The notes: generated from the sequence alone by a model not told the origin. A DNA stretch of 41,637 bases from Flavobacteriaceae bacterium (GCA_021647985.1 JAKITQ010000026.1:1-41637), one strand, 5' to 3'; shown: positions 1 to 8,564, numbered from the stretch's first letter. Numbers and translations are program-made.

Positions 1-689
1 GTTTTTACAAAAATTAATTGAAAAATGCCTACCCTTTTTTAAAAATAATCGTAGCGACAGACAAATTGCTTTTAATCTTGTGAAATTTTAATAGATTTAC
101 CCAATAGCAAATCAGCAAGCCCTAATTCGAATAACTTTTGTATGTGACTTGGAAAGTGATTTTAATCAAATTGAGAAAATAATTTTAAACCTACAACCAG
201 TGCAAGAAAGAAAAACAAAACTCTTTTTTAGTGGTATATCATCACTGGAAAACGTGGCATATCATGTTTGGTATATCCAGTAATAATTTATAATATTTTT
301 TGTCTCCAGTTTAAGGAATACGGATACAAATCTTTGAAATTTATTCCAAATCATTATAAACTACAATAAATGATAAAGTAAATTTGGAAATTGTTTTATA
401 GAAAGGTATTTTTATGACTCTTAAACAATAATAATATAAGACCGTTGCAAAAGGTTATATTTTGTTCAAATTTGAGGCTAGAGTAAAAAATAATTTTTGA
501 GTTACCTTTTGGTAATGAGTAAGTTATTTTTTAGGACAACGAAGAAGTTGGGCAAAAGATGACCTTAAATAAGTAAAAAAACAGTTTTGCAACGGTCTTA
601 ATATACATAAACAAGTATCTAATAAGGTAAAGTAAAAACAAGGTGTAATCAAGGTATCTTATCCAACATGGTAGAATTAAACAAAATGC
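1..689. other. Gene-poor left flank
   Basis: No convincing gene was found here on either strand. The stretch is very A/T-rich with frequent stops in all frames. The only clear structure is the inverted-repeat element at 438-599. A 62-codon open stretch without a start (95-283, plus strand) reads like the tail of a protein but has no recognisable family. The bases just before the gene at 690 show no clear promoter box or Shine-Dalgarno sequence. Confidence 0.6.
438..599. mobile_element. MITE-like element with 15-bp perfect terminal inverted repeats
   Basis: The left end AAGACCGTTGCAAAA (438-452) is the exact reverse complement of the right end TTTTGCAACGGTCTT (585-599). The 162-bp interior encodes no protein. 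Both ends are flanked by the same five bases, AATAT (433-437 and 600-604), which fits a target-site duplication. The interior holds a further self-complementary block (about 486-533: AAAAAATAA with TTATTTTTT outside, TTACC and GGTAA around TTTT inside), so the transcript could fold into a long hairpin. This is what a non-autonomous derivative of a DDE transposon looks like. I cannot name the parent IS family. Sharing the terminal A/T pair would extend the repeat to 16 bp and shorten the duplication. Confidence 0.65.
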
Positions 690-1079
690 ATGCGTAAAAT
701 ATTAACATACATATTATTTAGAATTGTTTTAGTGGTAGTTACGCTTCATGCAGTGATTTCTCATCCTCATTCAGAGGAATTAACAATTGAAAAACATATT
801 GAACTTCATAAAGATTCAAATTCATTTATTGGAATTATAAGACTTGTCTTTCACGAGAATGATGATGAAAATTTAGACAATCTTATTTTCGCTGAATTTG
901 AAAATGACAACAAATTTGATAGCAAGTGTAAGTATCCAATAGATTCTATTTTCAATAGTACACAATCTATAATTGAAAAAAGAGAAACTAAAATAATAGC
1001 AAAATGGAATACAAATAATTTTAACAGATTACTTTTTGTTAAACTGAATAGATTAAGAGGTCCACCTGAATTAGCCTAA
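690..1079 (+). CDS. Small exported hypothetical protein
   Basis: The protein has 129 residues. Residues 1-24 form a signal peptide or N-terminal membrane segment (hydrophobic run ILFRIVLVVVTLHAV). The next stretch holds several histidines (HPHSEE, KHIELH), and the C-terminus ends in LRGPPELA. I do not recognise a named domain. Small His-containing exported proteins ending in RGPP occur in Bacteroidota, and by recollection some sit near metal-efflux genes, but nothing here proves metal binding. The DUF2231 gene follows after 50 bp on the same strand, so the two may be co-transcribed. The start is the only ATG giving a good signal peptide; an ATG four bases upstream is out of frame and stops after three codons. 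Confidence 0.6.
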   Translation: MRKILTYILFRIVLVVVTLHAVISHPHSEELTIEKHIELHKDSNSFIGIIRLVFHENDDENLDNLIFAEFENDNKFDSKCKYPIDSIFNSTQSIIEKRETKIIAKWNTNNFNRLLFVKLNRLRGPPELA

Positions 1080-1129
1080 TCATTTCAGGAAAATTAAATA
1101 TAATATAACAAAAATTAAAAATTAAAAAT

Positions 1130-1642
1130 ATGGACGCAACACATTTGCATTTATTATTAACACATTTCCCAATTGTGGGAACAATAATCGGAATTGGAAT
1201 TTTGGCCTATGGTCAATTTGCAAAGAATGATGAAATAAGAAAAGTAGCATTAGCAACTTTCGTTCTAATGGCACTTTTTACAATTCCTGTTTTTCTAACA
1301 GGAGAAGAAGCAGAAGAAACCGTTGAAAATATTGCAGGCGTTTCTGAGCAATTAATTGAGAATCACGAAGAACTTGCGGAAAAAGCAATTTGGCTTATGG
1401 GTTTGTTAGGGGGGTTGTCATTAATTAGCTTTTATGCCATCATTAAAAAGTTATCTTTTACAAAAACAATTAGCTCAATTACACTTATTGTATCATTGAT
1501 AACTTTTGGTCTTTTTGCACAAGTAGGTAATTTAGGTGGGCAAATTCGCCACTCTGAAATACGAACGGATAGTAATAATAGTCAAAGCGATAATGGAAAT
1601 TATGATAATCGTGAAAAAGAACATGATGAACATGATGATTAA
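1130..1642 (+). CDS. DUF2231-like integral membrane protein
   Basis: The 170-residue protein has four hydrophobic segments (about residues 15-28, 40-57, 85-105 and 113-132). The opening HLHLLLTHFPIVG is typical of DUF2231 proteins, with histidines close to the first membrane helix, and the spacing of GEEAEETVE between helices 2 and 3 also fits. The tail after residue 140 is hydrophilic and rich in Asn, Asp, Glu and His, and ends in HDEHDD, a possible metal-binding stretch. The function of the family is not established; members are often found near cytochromes or metal-transport genes. Its closest partner is the small exported protein upstream. The inverted repeat after its stop (1670-1718) may end the transcript. 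Confidence 0.65.
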   Translation: MDATHLHLLLTHFPIVGTIIGIGILAYGQFAKNDEIRKVALATFVLMALFTIPVFLTGEEAEETVENIAGVSEQLIENHEELAEKAIWLMGLLGGLSLISFYAIIKKLSFTKTISSITLIVSLITFGLFAQVGNLGGQIRHSEIRTDSNNSQSDNGNYDNREKEHDEHDD

Positions 1643-1669
1643 TTATCATCGCCACTAATAAAGTATAGT

Positions 1670-1718
1670 CGTAATAGCGTTTTTAATGTTGAAAATATAA
1701 TTAAAACCCGCTATTACG
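1670..1718. repeat. Inverted repeat downstream of the DUF2231 gene
   Basis: CGTAATAGCG (1670-1679) pairs exactly with CGCTATTACG (1709-1718). The inner arms (TTTTTAAT and ATTAAAA) extend the stem imperfectly to about 18 bp around an A/T-rich loop. There is no run of T directly after the plus-strand stem, so it is a weak intrinsic terminator at best. It could also be a mobile-element relic. Confidence 0.4.
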
Positions 1719-1874
1719 CTTATACAATAAATCGTATTTACTATCAGAAAAGCCAATTCGTTAACAATTAATGATACTACCTCTTGAGATATGGGTGCAA
1801 AAGAACAAGTGTATCTATAAAACACATACATTTAACTAGGCGAACTATGGTATTTACAAACATAAAATTGATAA

Positions 1875-3035
1875 ATGATACTTATTGACAAACCATATAT
1901 TTCAGACTTTTTAATAAAAACAATTAAAGAAAATAATTTTGAAATTGTTGCAACAAAATCAGCAAAAGAATTAATTAAAGATGATTCATTAAATTGGGTT
2001 TCCGAAGAAAAAGCTATTTCTACTATAAAAAAAGACAGTAGGAATCGTGTTTATACTAATTCAGAGAATTCACTTTCCTGGGTTTTTGATAACTTAAAAG
2101 AAACTAATCTACCCAAGCAAATACAACTATTTAAAGATAAGTTTAAGTTTAGAGAATTAGTAAAAGATATTTATCCTGAATTCTTTTTCAAAATTGTAAA
2201 ATTTGAAGAAATTCAAGATTTGAATTTAAAGGAGATAACTTTTCCATTTGTTATTAAACCATCTTTAGGTTTCTTTAGCATAGGTGTTAAAATAATACAT
2301 AATAAATCTGACTGGAATAAGGCAAAAAAAGAATTAAACAATAAAAACTTACATAACATTTACCCAAAAGATGTAATGGATATATCTACTTTTATTATAG
2401 AAGAATATATAGAAGGAGAAGAGTATGCAATTGATTGCTATTTTGATAATAATGGTGATGCGGTAATTTTAAACATACTTCATCATAAGTTCTCATCAGG
2501 TACAGATGTAAGCGATCGAGTTTATTCTACATCCAAAAGCATAATTCTTAATTATAAAGAAGCAATTGAAGATTTTTTAAAGCCTATCGGCAAAAAAGCA
2601 AACCTAAAAAACTTTCCATTACACATTGAAATAAGAATAGATTCAATTGGTAATATGAAACCCATTGAAGTGAATCCATTGCGATTTGGAGGTTGGTGTA
2701 CCACTGCAGATTTAACTTGGTATTCGTATGGTTTTAATGCTTACGAATATTATATAAAAAACAAAAAACCTAATTGGGAACATATTTTTGGCAATAGAAA
2801 AGATAAAATTTATAGCATTATTGTATTAAACAATAATTCAGGTTATAAGGTGTCAGAAATTTCATTTTTTGATTTTGATAGGATTGAGAAAGATTTAGAA
2901 AATGTATTGGTTGTTCGACAATTAGATATAAAAAAGGATCCCGTTTTTGGGTTTTTATTTATTGAAACAAGTTTAGGTAATGAAGAAGAGTTAAATAAAA
3001 TACTGAATTCAAATTTGACTAAATATATTAAATGA
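1875..3035 (+). CDS. ATP-grasp domain ligase, substrate unknown
   Basis: The 386-residue protein has the order of an ATP-grasp enzyme. A poorly conserved N-terminal domain (1-115) is followed by the ATP-binding lysine strand FPFVIKPSLGFFSIG (123-137, likely Lys128). Next come the hinge IIEEYIEGEEYAIDCYF (174-190) and the metal-binding IEVNPLRFGG (264-273, Glu265 and Asn267). Such enzymes join a carboxylate, activated as acyl-phosphate, to an amine or thiol. The last 90 residues lie beyond the grasp core and may select the substrate. No amino-acid, peptide or cofactor genes lie beside it; it stands alone, with 232 bp before it and 144 bp after it. It could be an orphan amino-acid ligase or a carbamoyl-phosphate-synthase-like protein, but substrate assignment is not possible here. 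Confidence 0.75.
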   Translation: MILIDKPYISDFLIKTIKENNFEIVATKSAKELIKDDSLNWVSEEKAISTIKKDSRNRVYTNSENSLSWVFDNLKETNLPKQIQLFKDKFKFRELVKDIYPEFFFKIVKFEEIQDLNLKEITFPFVIKPSLGFFSIGVKIIHNKSDWNKAKKELNNKNLHNIYPKDVMDISTFIIEEYIEGEEYAIDCYFDNNGDAVILNILHHKFSSGTDVSDRVYSTSKSIILNYKEAIEDFLKPIGKKANLKNFPLHIEIRIDSIGNMKPIEVNPLRFGGWCTTADLTWYSYGFNAYEYYIKNKKPNWEHIFGNRKDKIYSIIVLNNNSGYKVSEISFFDFDRIEKDLENVLVVRQLDIKKDPVFGFLFIETSLGNEEELNKILNSNLTKYIK

Positions 3036-3179
3036 GGAGGGAGGTCATTAAGTCAATAAGAAAAATAATAAAAGTGATACCCTAACAATAAATAAGTTTA
3101 AAAAATTATAACTACTTTTATCAAAAACAATTTTTAACCCTACATATCTCCATAAACCAGAGAATTTATTCAATTTAAA

Positions 3180-3995
3180 ATGAAACAATTTATTTCACTA
3201 ATAATTATCATGTTAATGGTAAACGCATGTAAAACAGATACCAAACAAAAAGCCAAATTGCCATCTGAATCAAATGTTTCATCAAAGGAAACTAAAAATG
3301 AAACAAATGATTGGATTTACCTCTTCGATGGAACCAGTACGAAAGGCTGGAGGGCTTATAATGGAGATGCCTTACCACCTGGGTGGGTTGTAAAAGACAG
3401 CACCTTAACTTTTGATACCCAACTAGGGCTTGAACAGGATTATAAAGGAGGGAAAGATATTATTTATGGACTTGAAGAATTTGATAATTTTGAGCTTTAT
3501 GTGGAATGGAAGTTACCCAAAGGTGGAAATAGCGGTATTTTTTATCATTTAAAGGAAAATATTCCCAATGCAAGTCCACCAAATATTTCACCAGAATATC
3601 AACTCATTGACGATGAAAATTATGCTGATATTCATGACCTTACTGAATATAATACCGGTCTTGGTTATACAGAAAACCCAGAAGAACTAAAACCTCTTCA
3701 ACAAACAGCTTCAGATTATGCCATGCATGCTGCTAATCCCAACGAAAAAACTCTACACCCTGTTGGTGAATGGAACTCTTCTAAAATAATATTCACTCCT
3801 GAAAAAGTGGAACATTGGTTAAATGGTAAAATGGTATTATCTTTTGTGCCTTGGTCTGAAGAATGGTATGAAAAAAAGAACTCAGATAAATGGAAAACCA
3901 GCGAACATTATGGTACTTTTAAAACAGGCTATATAGGTTTTCAAGATCATTCTAGTCCAATATGGTTTAGAAATATTAAAATTAAAAAATTATAA
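3180..3995 (+). CDS. DUF1080 (3-keto-disaccharide hydrolase-like) lipoprotein
   Basis: The 271-residue protein starts with a lipoprotein signal (lipobox VNAC, Cys17), so it should be anchored in a membrane, probably facing the periplasm or cell surface. After a Lys/Ser/Thr-rich linker (18-45), the DUF1080 domain (now called 3-keto-disaccharide hydrolase) fills the rest. It shows LFDGTSTKGWRAY near residue 49, WKLPKGGNSGIFYHL near 111, YQLIDDENY near 140, and a closing FQDHSSPIWFRNIKI strand. The fold is a concanavalin-like beta sandwich. The family is usually paired with Gfo/Idh/MocA oxidoreductases, as here 97 bp downstream, which fits a 3-keto-sugar route: oxidation by the dehydrogenase and cleavage by the hydrolase. 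The substrate is unknown. Confidence 0.85.
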   Translation: MKQFISLIIIMLMVNACKTDTKQKAKLPSESNVSSKETKNETNDWIYLFDGTSTKGWRAYNGDALPPGWVVKDSTLTFDTQLGLEQDYKGGKDIIYGLEEFDNFELYVEWKLPKGGNSGIFYHLKENIPNASPPNISPEYQLIDDENYADIHDLTEYNTGLGYTENPEELKPLQQTASDYAMHAANPNEKTLHPVGEWNSSKIIFTPEKVEHWLNGKMVLSFVPWSEEWYEKKNSDKWKTSEHYGTFKTGYIGFQDHSSPIWFRNIKIKKL

Positions 3996-4001
3996 AATAT
4001 T

Positions 4002-4092
4002 ATTATGAAACGAGCATGCCAAATTTTGACACACAAGGTAATGACTAATAGCGAACAACATGTGTCACCTTTAAAAATTAAAATTTAGACAC
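4002..4092 (+). promoter_or_regulatory. Leader element copy A (repeated at 24631-24723)
   Basis: The 91 bases directly before the Gfo/Idh/MocA start align with the 93 bases before the Asp-box gene at 24724. The first 17 bases (ATTATGAAACGAGCATG) are identical. The last 54 bases differ at only seven or eight positions and share AGCGAACA and CATGTGTCACCT. The middle (20 against 22 bases) is poorly conserved. In this copy TGACACA and TGTGTCA form an inverted repeat, and a 27-codon reading frame runs from 4005 to 4088. That frame is closed after five codons in copy B, so a conserved leader peptide is unlikely. No TAnnTTTG box is evident inside. Confidence 0.6.
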
Positions 4093-5430
4093 ATGAAAAA
4101 AAGAGACTTCCTTAAAACTACTGGAGCTTTAGCATTAGCATCACTTTTACCTTCATCTATTTGGGCATTATCAAAAAATGGCCGCTTAAGAACTGCCCAT
4201 ATTGGGGTAAGTAATATGGGAGGAGAAGATTTAGCTTCTATTTCCTCTCATAAATTGGTAGACGTTGTTGCCCTTTGTGATGTGGATTCCAATGCCTTGG
4301 CGGCAGCAAAAAAATTACATCCAAACGCTGAAGTTTACAAAGATTATAGAGTTCTTTTGAAAGAAATGAAGAACGACATTGATGCTGTAATCGTATCAAC
4401 TCCTGATCATACGCATGCTCCAGCTTCTATGTTGGCCATGGAAATGGATAAACCGGTGTATTGCCAAAAGCCTTTGACACACCATGTTGTAGAAGCAAGA
4501 GCTATGAGAAAGATGGCAAAAGATAAAAATTTGGTAACCCAAATGGGTATCCAAGTACATTCTTTTTATGATTATAAATTGGCCACCATATTGATTCAAG
4601 CAGGTATTATTGGCAAGGTAAAAAGAGTTAGGGCATGGTCACCAAAAAATTGGGGTTATGACGGACCAGAGCCGCAAGGTAAAGATCCTGTACCTGATAA
4701 TTTAGATTGGAACTTATGGCTTGGAACGGCTAAAAAAAGAGCATACAAAGAGAAAGTGTATCATCCAGGTAATTGGAGAAAACTTTTAGATTATGGTTGT
4801 GGAACCTTAGGTGATATGGGCGTACATATTTTTGATACGCCATATAATGCCTTGGACTTAGACGTTCCAAGAACTATAAAGAATAGTTGTAGAGAACCTA
4901 ACGGTTTTGGATTTCCTGAAAATAATATCGTAACCTATGAATTCCCTGGAACTCAGTATACGGCAGATACATTAACATGGATTTGGTCAGACGGTAAGGG
5001 AGCTCCAGCAAATCACGAAGATTTGAAACTACCAAATGGGGAAAAACTACCAGGCCAAGGAGCCATGTTTATTGGTGAAAAAGGAAGGTTGTTATTACCG
5101 CATTTTATGCAACTTCCAAAACATATTATTGATGGAAAATATGTAGCGTTAGATATGTCATTGGTTAAAGAATCAGATCAATTAGGTACACCAACAGAGA
5201 GTTATAATAAAGAAGGGAATAAGCATTATCATCAGTTTGTAGATGCCTGTTTAGGAAAAGATACCACAACTGCCCCGTTCTCTTATGCAGCAAGACTTAC
5301 AGAAACAATATTGTTAGGTGTTATTGCAGGGCGTTTTCCGAACAAAACATTGCATTGGGATAATAAGAAAGCAAAATTTTCTGAAGACGAGGCCAATCAG
5401 TTTTTAGATGCTGCTTATAGATATTTTTGA
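4093..5430 (+). CDS. Gfo/Idh/MocA family oxidoreductase, exported
   Basis: The 445-residue protein opens with a Tat-like leader (KKRDFLKTTGALALASLL, Lys-Arg instead of Arg-Arg) followed by a cleavable hydrophobic stretch, so folded export to the periplasm is likely. The NAD(P)-binding Rossmann fold begins at about residue 33 (RTAHIGVSNMGGEDL). STPDHTHAPASMLAMEMDKPVYCQKPLTH (in two parts, about 102-130) carries the family's EKP motif as QKP, with the catalytic lysine kept. DYGCGTLGDMGVHIFDTP (about 233-250) holds the Gly-Asp-x-Gly-x-His substrate-site motif of the second domain. It probably oxidises or reduces a sugar and works with the DUF1080 lipoprotein upstream. The DUF4198 gene starts 38 bp downstream, suggesting co-transcription. 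Its leader region is duplicated elsewhere in the window. Confidence 0.88.
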   Translation: MKKRDFLKTTGALALASLLPSSIWALSKNGRLRTAHIGVSNMGGEDLASISSHKLVDVVALCDVDSNALAAAKKLHPNAEVYKDYRVLLKEMKNDIDAVIVSTPDHTHAPASMLAMEMDKPVYCQKPLTHHVVEARAMRKMAKDKNLVTQMGIQVHSFYDYKLATILIQAGIIGKVKRVRAWSPKNWGYDGPEPQGKDPVPDNLDWNLWLGTAKKRAYKEKVYHPGNWRKLLDYGCGTLGDMGVHIFDTPYNALDLDVPRTIKNSCREPNGFGFPENNIVTYEFPGTQYTADTLTWIWSDGKGAPANHEDLKLPNGEKLPGQGAMFIGEKGRLLLPHFMQLPKHIIDGKYVALDMSLVKESDQLGTPTESYNKEGNKHYHQFVDACLGKDTTTAPFSYAARLTETILLGVIAGRFPNKTLHWDNKKAKFSEDEANQFLDAAYRYF

Positions 5431-5468
5431 TATAGATAAATTAGTATAAATATTATAAGTTATTGTAA

Positions 5469-6296
5469 ATGATTCAAAAAAAAACCTGGTATGTTGTTGC
5501 TATAATTAGTTTGACAGTACTTAGCTCGCATAATCTTTTTATTAAATTAAAAAGTTATTACCTAGAGCCGAACGCAACAACTTTAATCTATTTGTACAAT
5601 GGAACATTTGGTAAAAGTGAAGCTACTCTTGACAGAAATAGAATGATAGATGTATCACTAATCAATCCGGGTGAAAAAATTATACACCCAAATAAAGAAT
5701 CATGGGTTGAAGAAAATAATCAGACAATTTTAAAAATTAAAACAGGTAAAGAAGGCACTGGTATCTTTGGTGTTTCTACTATGCCCAGAATAAACAGCTT
5801 TACTCCCGAACGCTTTATTGATAATATGAAACATGAAGGTTTATTAGATGTAATCGCAGCACGTAAAAAATCAGGAGAGGAATTAAATCCGGTAAAGAAA
5901 AAATATTCGAATCATGTAAAAGCTATTTTTCAGGTAGGAGAAAAACTTTCGGATGATTATAAAACAGTATTGGGTTACCCAATAGAGTTCGTACCATTAA
6001 CCAATCCTTATGCACTTAAAGTAGGAGATGAATTATCAATGAAACTGTTAATTGATGGTAAACCGGTTACAGGAGAGACGGTATACGCCAGTTATAACGA
6101 TAAATTCGGAAATGCAAAAGACGGTACACCTCTCGATATCTACAAAGTACTTACAAACGAAAAAGGTGAGGTTAAAATTAAAATTATAAAAACTGGTCAC
6201 TGGTATTTTCGTACCGTACACTTTATTAAGAGTTTAGAAAAGGATGCGGATTACGTATCTATTTCGGCAAATATAACTTTTGAAGTAAAAGAATAA
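5469..6296 (+). CDS. DUF4198 domain periplasmic protein
   Basis: The 275-residue protein has an N-terminal signal segment (residues 5-21), then the typical DUF4198 opening SSHNLFIKLKSYYLEPN and the stretch LYNGTFGKSEATLDRNRM. Near the C-terminus, DGKPVTGETVYASY (about 196-209) and NEKGEVKIKI give the beta-sandwich part resembling a carboxypeptidase-regulatory or NikM-like domain, followed by GHWYFRTVHF. Relatives of this family have been linked to nickel or cobalt uptake, but many Bacteroidota copies have no transporter nearby and neither does this one. It lies 38 bp after the oxidoreductase on the same strand and may belong to the same transcript. Its biochemical role is unknown. Confidence 0.75.
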   Translation: MIQKKTWYVVAIISLTVLSSHNLFIKLKSYYLEPNATTLIYLYNGTFGKSEATLDRNRMIDVSLINPGEKIIHPNKESWVEENNQTILKIKTGKEGTGIFGVSTMPRINSFTPERFIDNMKHEGLLDVIAARKKSGEELNPVKKKYSNHVKAIFQVGEKLSDDYKTVLGYPIEFVPLTNPYALKVGDELSMKLLIDGKPVTGETVYASYNDKFGNAKDGTPLDIYKVLTNEKGEVKIKIIKTGHWYFRTVHFIKSLEKDADYVSISANITFEVKE

Positions 6297-6509
6297 AAAG
6301 CTTTTTAAAATATTCACCTTAATTAATAGTCGTTATATTTTTGTGTAATGCTGATATAAAATTAGTTATACTGAAGCACTTAGATGCGCTAACTCAATAA
6401 TATGCAAAAAATATAATTTATAATTCAACTTCGTGCTGTTAATATAAGTCAATGAATTATAAATTAATTTTGATATGATTTACATCATTTATTTTCAATT
6501 AATATTATT

Positions 6510-6517
6510 TATCTTTA
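6510..6517 (+). promoter_or_regulatory. Possible promoter box for the carboxylase operon
   Basis: TATCTTTA is one base off the Bacteroidota consensus TAnnTTTG and sits 22 bp before the carrier start at 6540. No clear upstream TTTG lies at the usual spacing. It is the best candidate in the 243-bp gap between 6296 and 6540. Confidence 0.35.
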
Positions 6518-6539
6518 GCTAAATTTTAATAGAAATTAA

Positions 6540-7025
6540 ATGGGAAATAAGTTTAATGTTAAGGTAAATAAATCTTTAATATTTGGTTTAAACCAAGAAC
6601 AAGCCATTCAATTAGATGTAACTTCGAAAAGCGGGAAAAATTTCCATATCCTACAAAATAATAAATCTTTTAATGCAGAACTGGTAGAGGCTAGTTTTTT
6701 GGATAAGAGCTATATAATAAAAATAAATGCGAATACTTACCAAATTAAAATTGAAAATGAATTAGATAAGTTGATTCAAGATATGGGCTATACTTTAGGG
6801 CTTGCAAAAAAAATGAATTTTGTAAAAGCACCCATGCCTGGAATAATTATAGACGTAGTTGTGAAGCAAGGAGATAAAGTAAAAGAAGGCGATATATTAT
6901 TGGTGCTGGAAGCGATGAAAATGGAAAATGCATTGATCAGCCCTAAGGATGCTGTTATTAAATCTGTTTCAGTAAAAATTGGCGAAACTGTTGAAAAAAG
7001 TAAGTTGTTAATTGAATTTGAATAA
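6540..7025 (+). CDS. Biotin carboxyl carrier protein of an acyl-CoA carboxylase
   Basis: The 161-residue protein ends in a biotinyl/lipoyl domain (about residues 92-161). It carries APMPGIIIDVVVKQGD (97-112) and the biotin attachment site EAMKMEN (124-130), where Lys127 should be biotinylated by BirA. The N-terminal 85 residues form a beta-rich region without homology that I can name; it resembles the linker part found between the BT and BCCP domains of acyl-CoA carboxylase alpha subunits. The carrier hands carboxybiotin from the biotin carboxylase (starting 15 bp downstream) to the carboxyltransferase. It is distinct from AccB of fatty-acid synthesis in its order with these partners. First gene of the operon. 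Confidence 0.9.
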   Translation: MGNKFNVKVNKSLIFGLNQEQAIQLDVTSKSGKNFHILQNNKSFNAELVEASFLDKSYIIKINANTYQIKIENELDKLIQDMGYTLGLAKKMNFVKAPMPGIIIDVVVKQGDKVKEGDILLVLEAMKMENALISPKDAVIKSVSVKIGETVEKSKLLIEFE

Positions 7026-7040
7026 TTCAAATCGTTATAT

Positions 7041-8480
7041 ATGAAAAAAATACTAGTTGCCAATCGTGGTGAAATTGCGTTGCGAATAATGAGGACTGCA
7101 AAAAAAATGGGCATTAAAACAGTTGCCGTTTTTTCGAATATTGATCGAAATGCTCCTCATGTAAAATTTGCTGATGAAGCTGTAAATATTGGAGAGAATC
7201 CATCAAATCAATCTTACTTGTTAGGGGATAAAATAATTAAAGTCGCTAAAAATTTGCATGTGGATGGTATCCATCCTGGTTATGGTTTTTTGAGTGAAAA
7301 TGCCGCTTTTGCGGAAGCAGTAGAGCGCAATAATATTATTTTTATCGGTCCGAAATCAAAATCTATAAAAATGATGGGCGATAAATTAGCTGCTAAAGAA
7401 GCGGTTAAAAATTATAATATTCCTATGGTTCCAGGGGTAGGTCACGCTATTATTGATATTGAAGAAGCAAAAATGACTGCTAAGGAGATTGGCTTTCCCA
7501 TTTTGATAAAAGCAGCTGCTGGCGGAGGGGGAAAAGGTATGAGAATTGTAAAAAATCCTGAAGAATTTGTTTCTCAAATGAAAAGAGCTGTAAGTGAAGC
7601 AACATCTGCATTTGGTGATGGATCCGTTTTTATAGAAAAATATGTTACTTCTCCACGTCATGTTGAAATCCAAATTTTAGCCGATTCACATGGCAATGTA
7701 ATTCATCTCTTTGAAAGAGAATGCAGCGTGCAACGTAGATATCAAAAAGTAGTAGAAGAGGCTCCTTCTTCTATTTTAACACCTGAGTTAAGACAGAAAA
7801 TGGGTGAAGCGGCCATTAATGTTGCCAAATCTTGCGATTATGTTAGTGCAGGTACCGTTGAATTTTTGCTAGATAGTAATATGAATTTTTATTTTTTAGA
7901 AATGAATACACGCTTACAGGTTGAACATCCGGTAACGGAATACATTACTGGAATTGATTTGGTTGAACAGCAAATTAAAGTGGCTAGAGGTGAAATTTTA
8001 GCAATGCAACAAGAGGATATTAAAATAAACGGTCACGCCATTGAGCTTAGAGTTTATGCTGAAGATTCACGGAATGATTTTATGCCCAATGTGGGTAAAT
8101 TATTAACCTATAAAACTCCAAAAGGGAAAAATATACGGTTAGATGATGGCTATGAAGAAGGTATGGAAATACCAATTTATTATGACCCCATGATCTCAAA
8201 GTTAGTTGTTTTTGGTAAAAACCGTATGGAGGCTATGCAAACCATGATTGGCGCTATCGAGAACTATAAAATTGAAGGAGTAAAAACTACTTTGTCGTTC
8301 GGTAAATTTGTTTGCGAACACCCTGCTTTCCGATCCGGAAATTTTGATACTCATTTTGTAAAAAAGTATTACACTTTAGAGAATTTAAAAACAGAACAGG
8401 ATGAAGAAGCAAAAGTAGCTGCTTTATTGGCATTGAAATTATATTTAGAAGAACGAAAAAAATTAAGAGCACCGAATTAA
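7041..8480 (+). CDS. accC: Biotin carboxylase subunit of an acyl-CoA carboxylase
   Basis: The 479-residue protein is a complete biotin carboxylase: ATP and bicarbonate carboxylate the biotin on the carrier protein. It begins KKILVANRGEIALRI. The glycine-rich ATP loop AAAGGGGKGMRI is at 158-169, the ECSVQRRYQKVVEEAPS segment near 229-245, and the catalytic EMNTRLQVEHPVTE near 288-301. The C-terminal subdomain is present, with a charged tail extending about 25 residues beyond the usual AccC end. It sits 15 bp after the carrier gene and 84 bp before the carboxyltransferase. The gene name reflects the reaction. Given the partners, it more likely serves a propionyl- or other acyl-CoA carboxylase than fatty-acid synthesis. 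Confidence 0.93.
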   Translation: MKKILVANRGEIALRIMRTAKKMGIKTVAVFSNIDRNAPHVKFADEAVNIGENPSNQSYLLGDKIIKVAKNLHVDGIHPGYGFLSENAAFAEAVERNNIIFIGPKSKSIKMMGDKLAAKEAVKNYNIPMVPGVGHAIIDIEEAKMTAKEIGFPILIKAAAGGGGKGMRIVKNPEEFVSQMKRAVSEATSAFGDGSVFIEKYVTSPRHVEIQILADSHGNVIHLFERECSVQRRYQKVVEEAPSSILTPELRQKMGEAAINVAKSCDYVSAGTVEFLLDSNMNFYFLEMNTRLQVEHPVTEYITGIDLVEQQIKVARGEILAMQQEDIKINGHAIELRVYAEDSRNDFMPNVGKLLTYKTPKGKNIRLDDGYEEGMEIPIYYDPMISKLVVFGKNRMEAMQTMIGAIENYKIEGVKTTLSFGKFVCEHPAFRSGNFDTHFVKKYYTLENLKTEQDEEAKVAALLALKLYLEERKKLRAPN

Positions 8481-8564
8481 GTCGAAAGTCTAAAAGTCAA
8501 AAAAGTTATTTTGTTACTGTTAATTTAGGAAACACGAAACCACAAACTCGAAACAGATTAATTT

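Noticed and set aside
95-283. A 62-codon open stretch on the plus strand (ITFVCDLESDFNQIE and beyond)
   Set aside because: No start codon and a stop just before it; composition is protein-like but no family is recognisable, so it could be a chance frame or a relic.
4005-4088. A 27-codon leader peptide in the duplicated leader copy A
   Set aside because: In copy B the same frame stops after five codons.
8481-8564. Short direct repeats (GTCGAAAGTC, AAAGTC) between accC and the carboxyltransferase gene
   Set aside because: Simple A/G-rich spacer repeats common in this phylum; no coding or regulatory structure.
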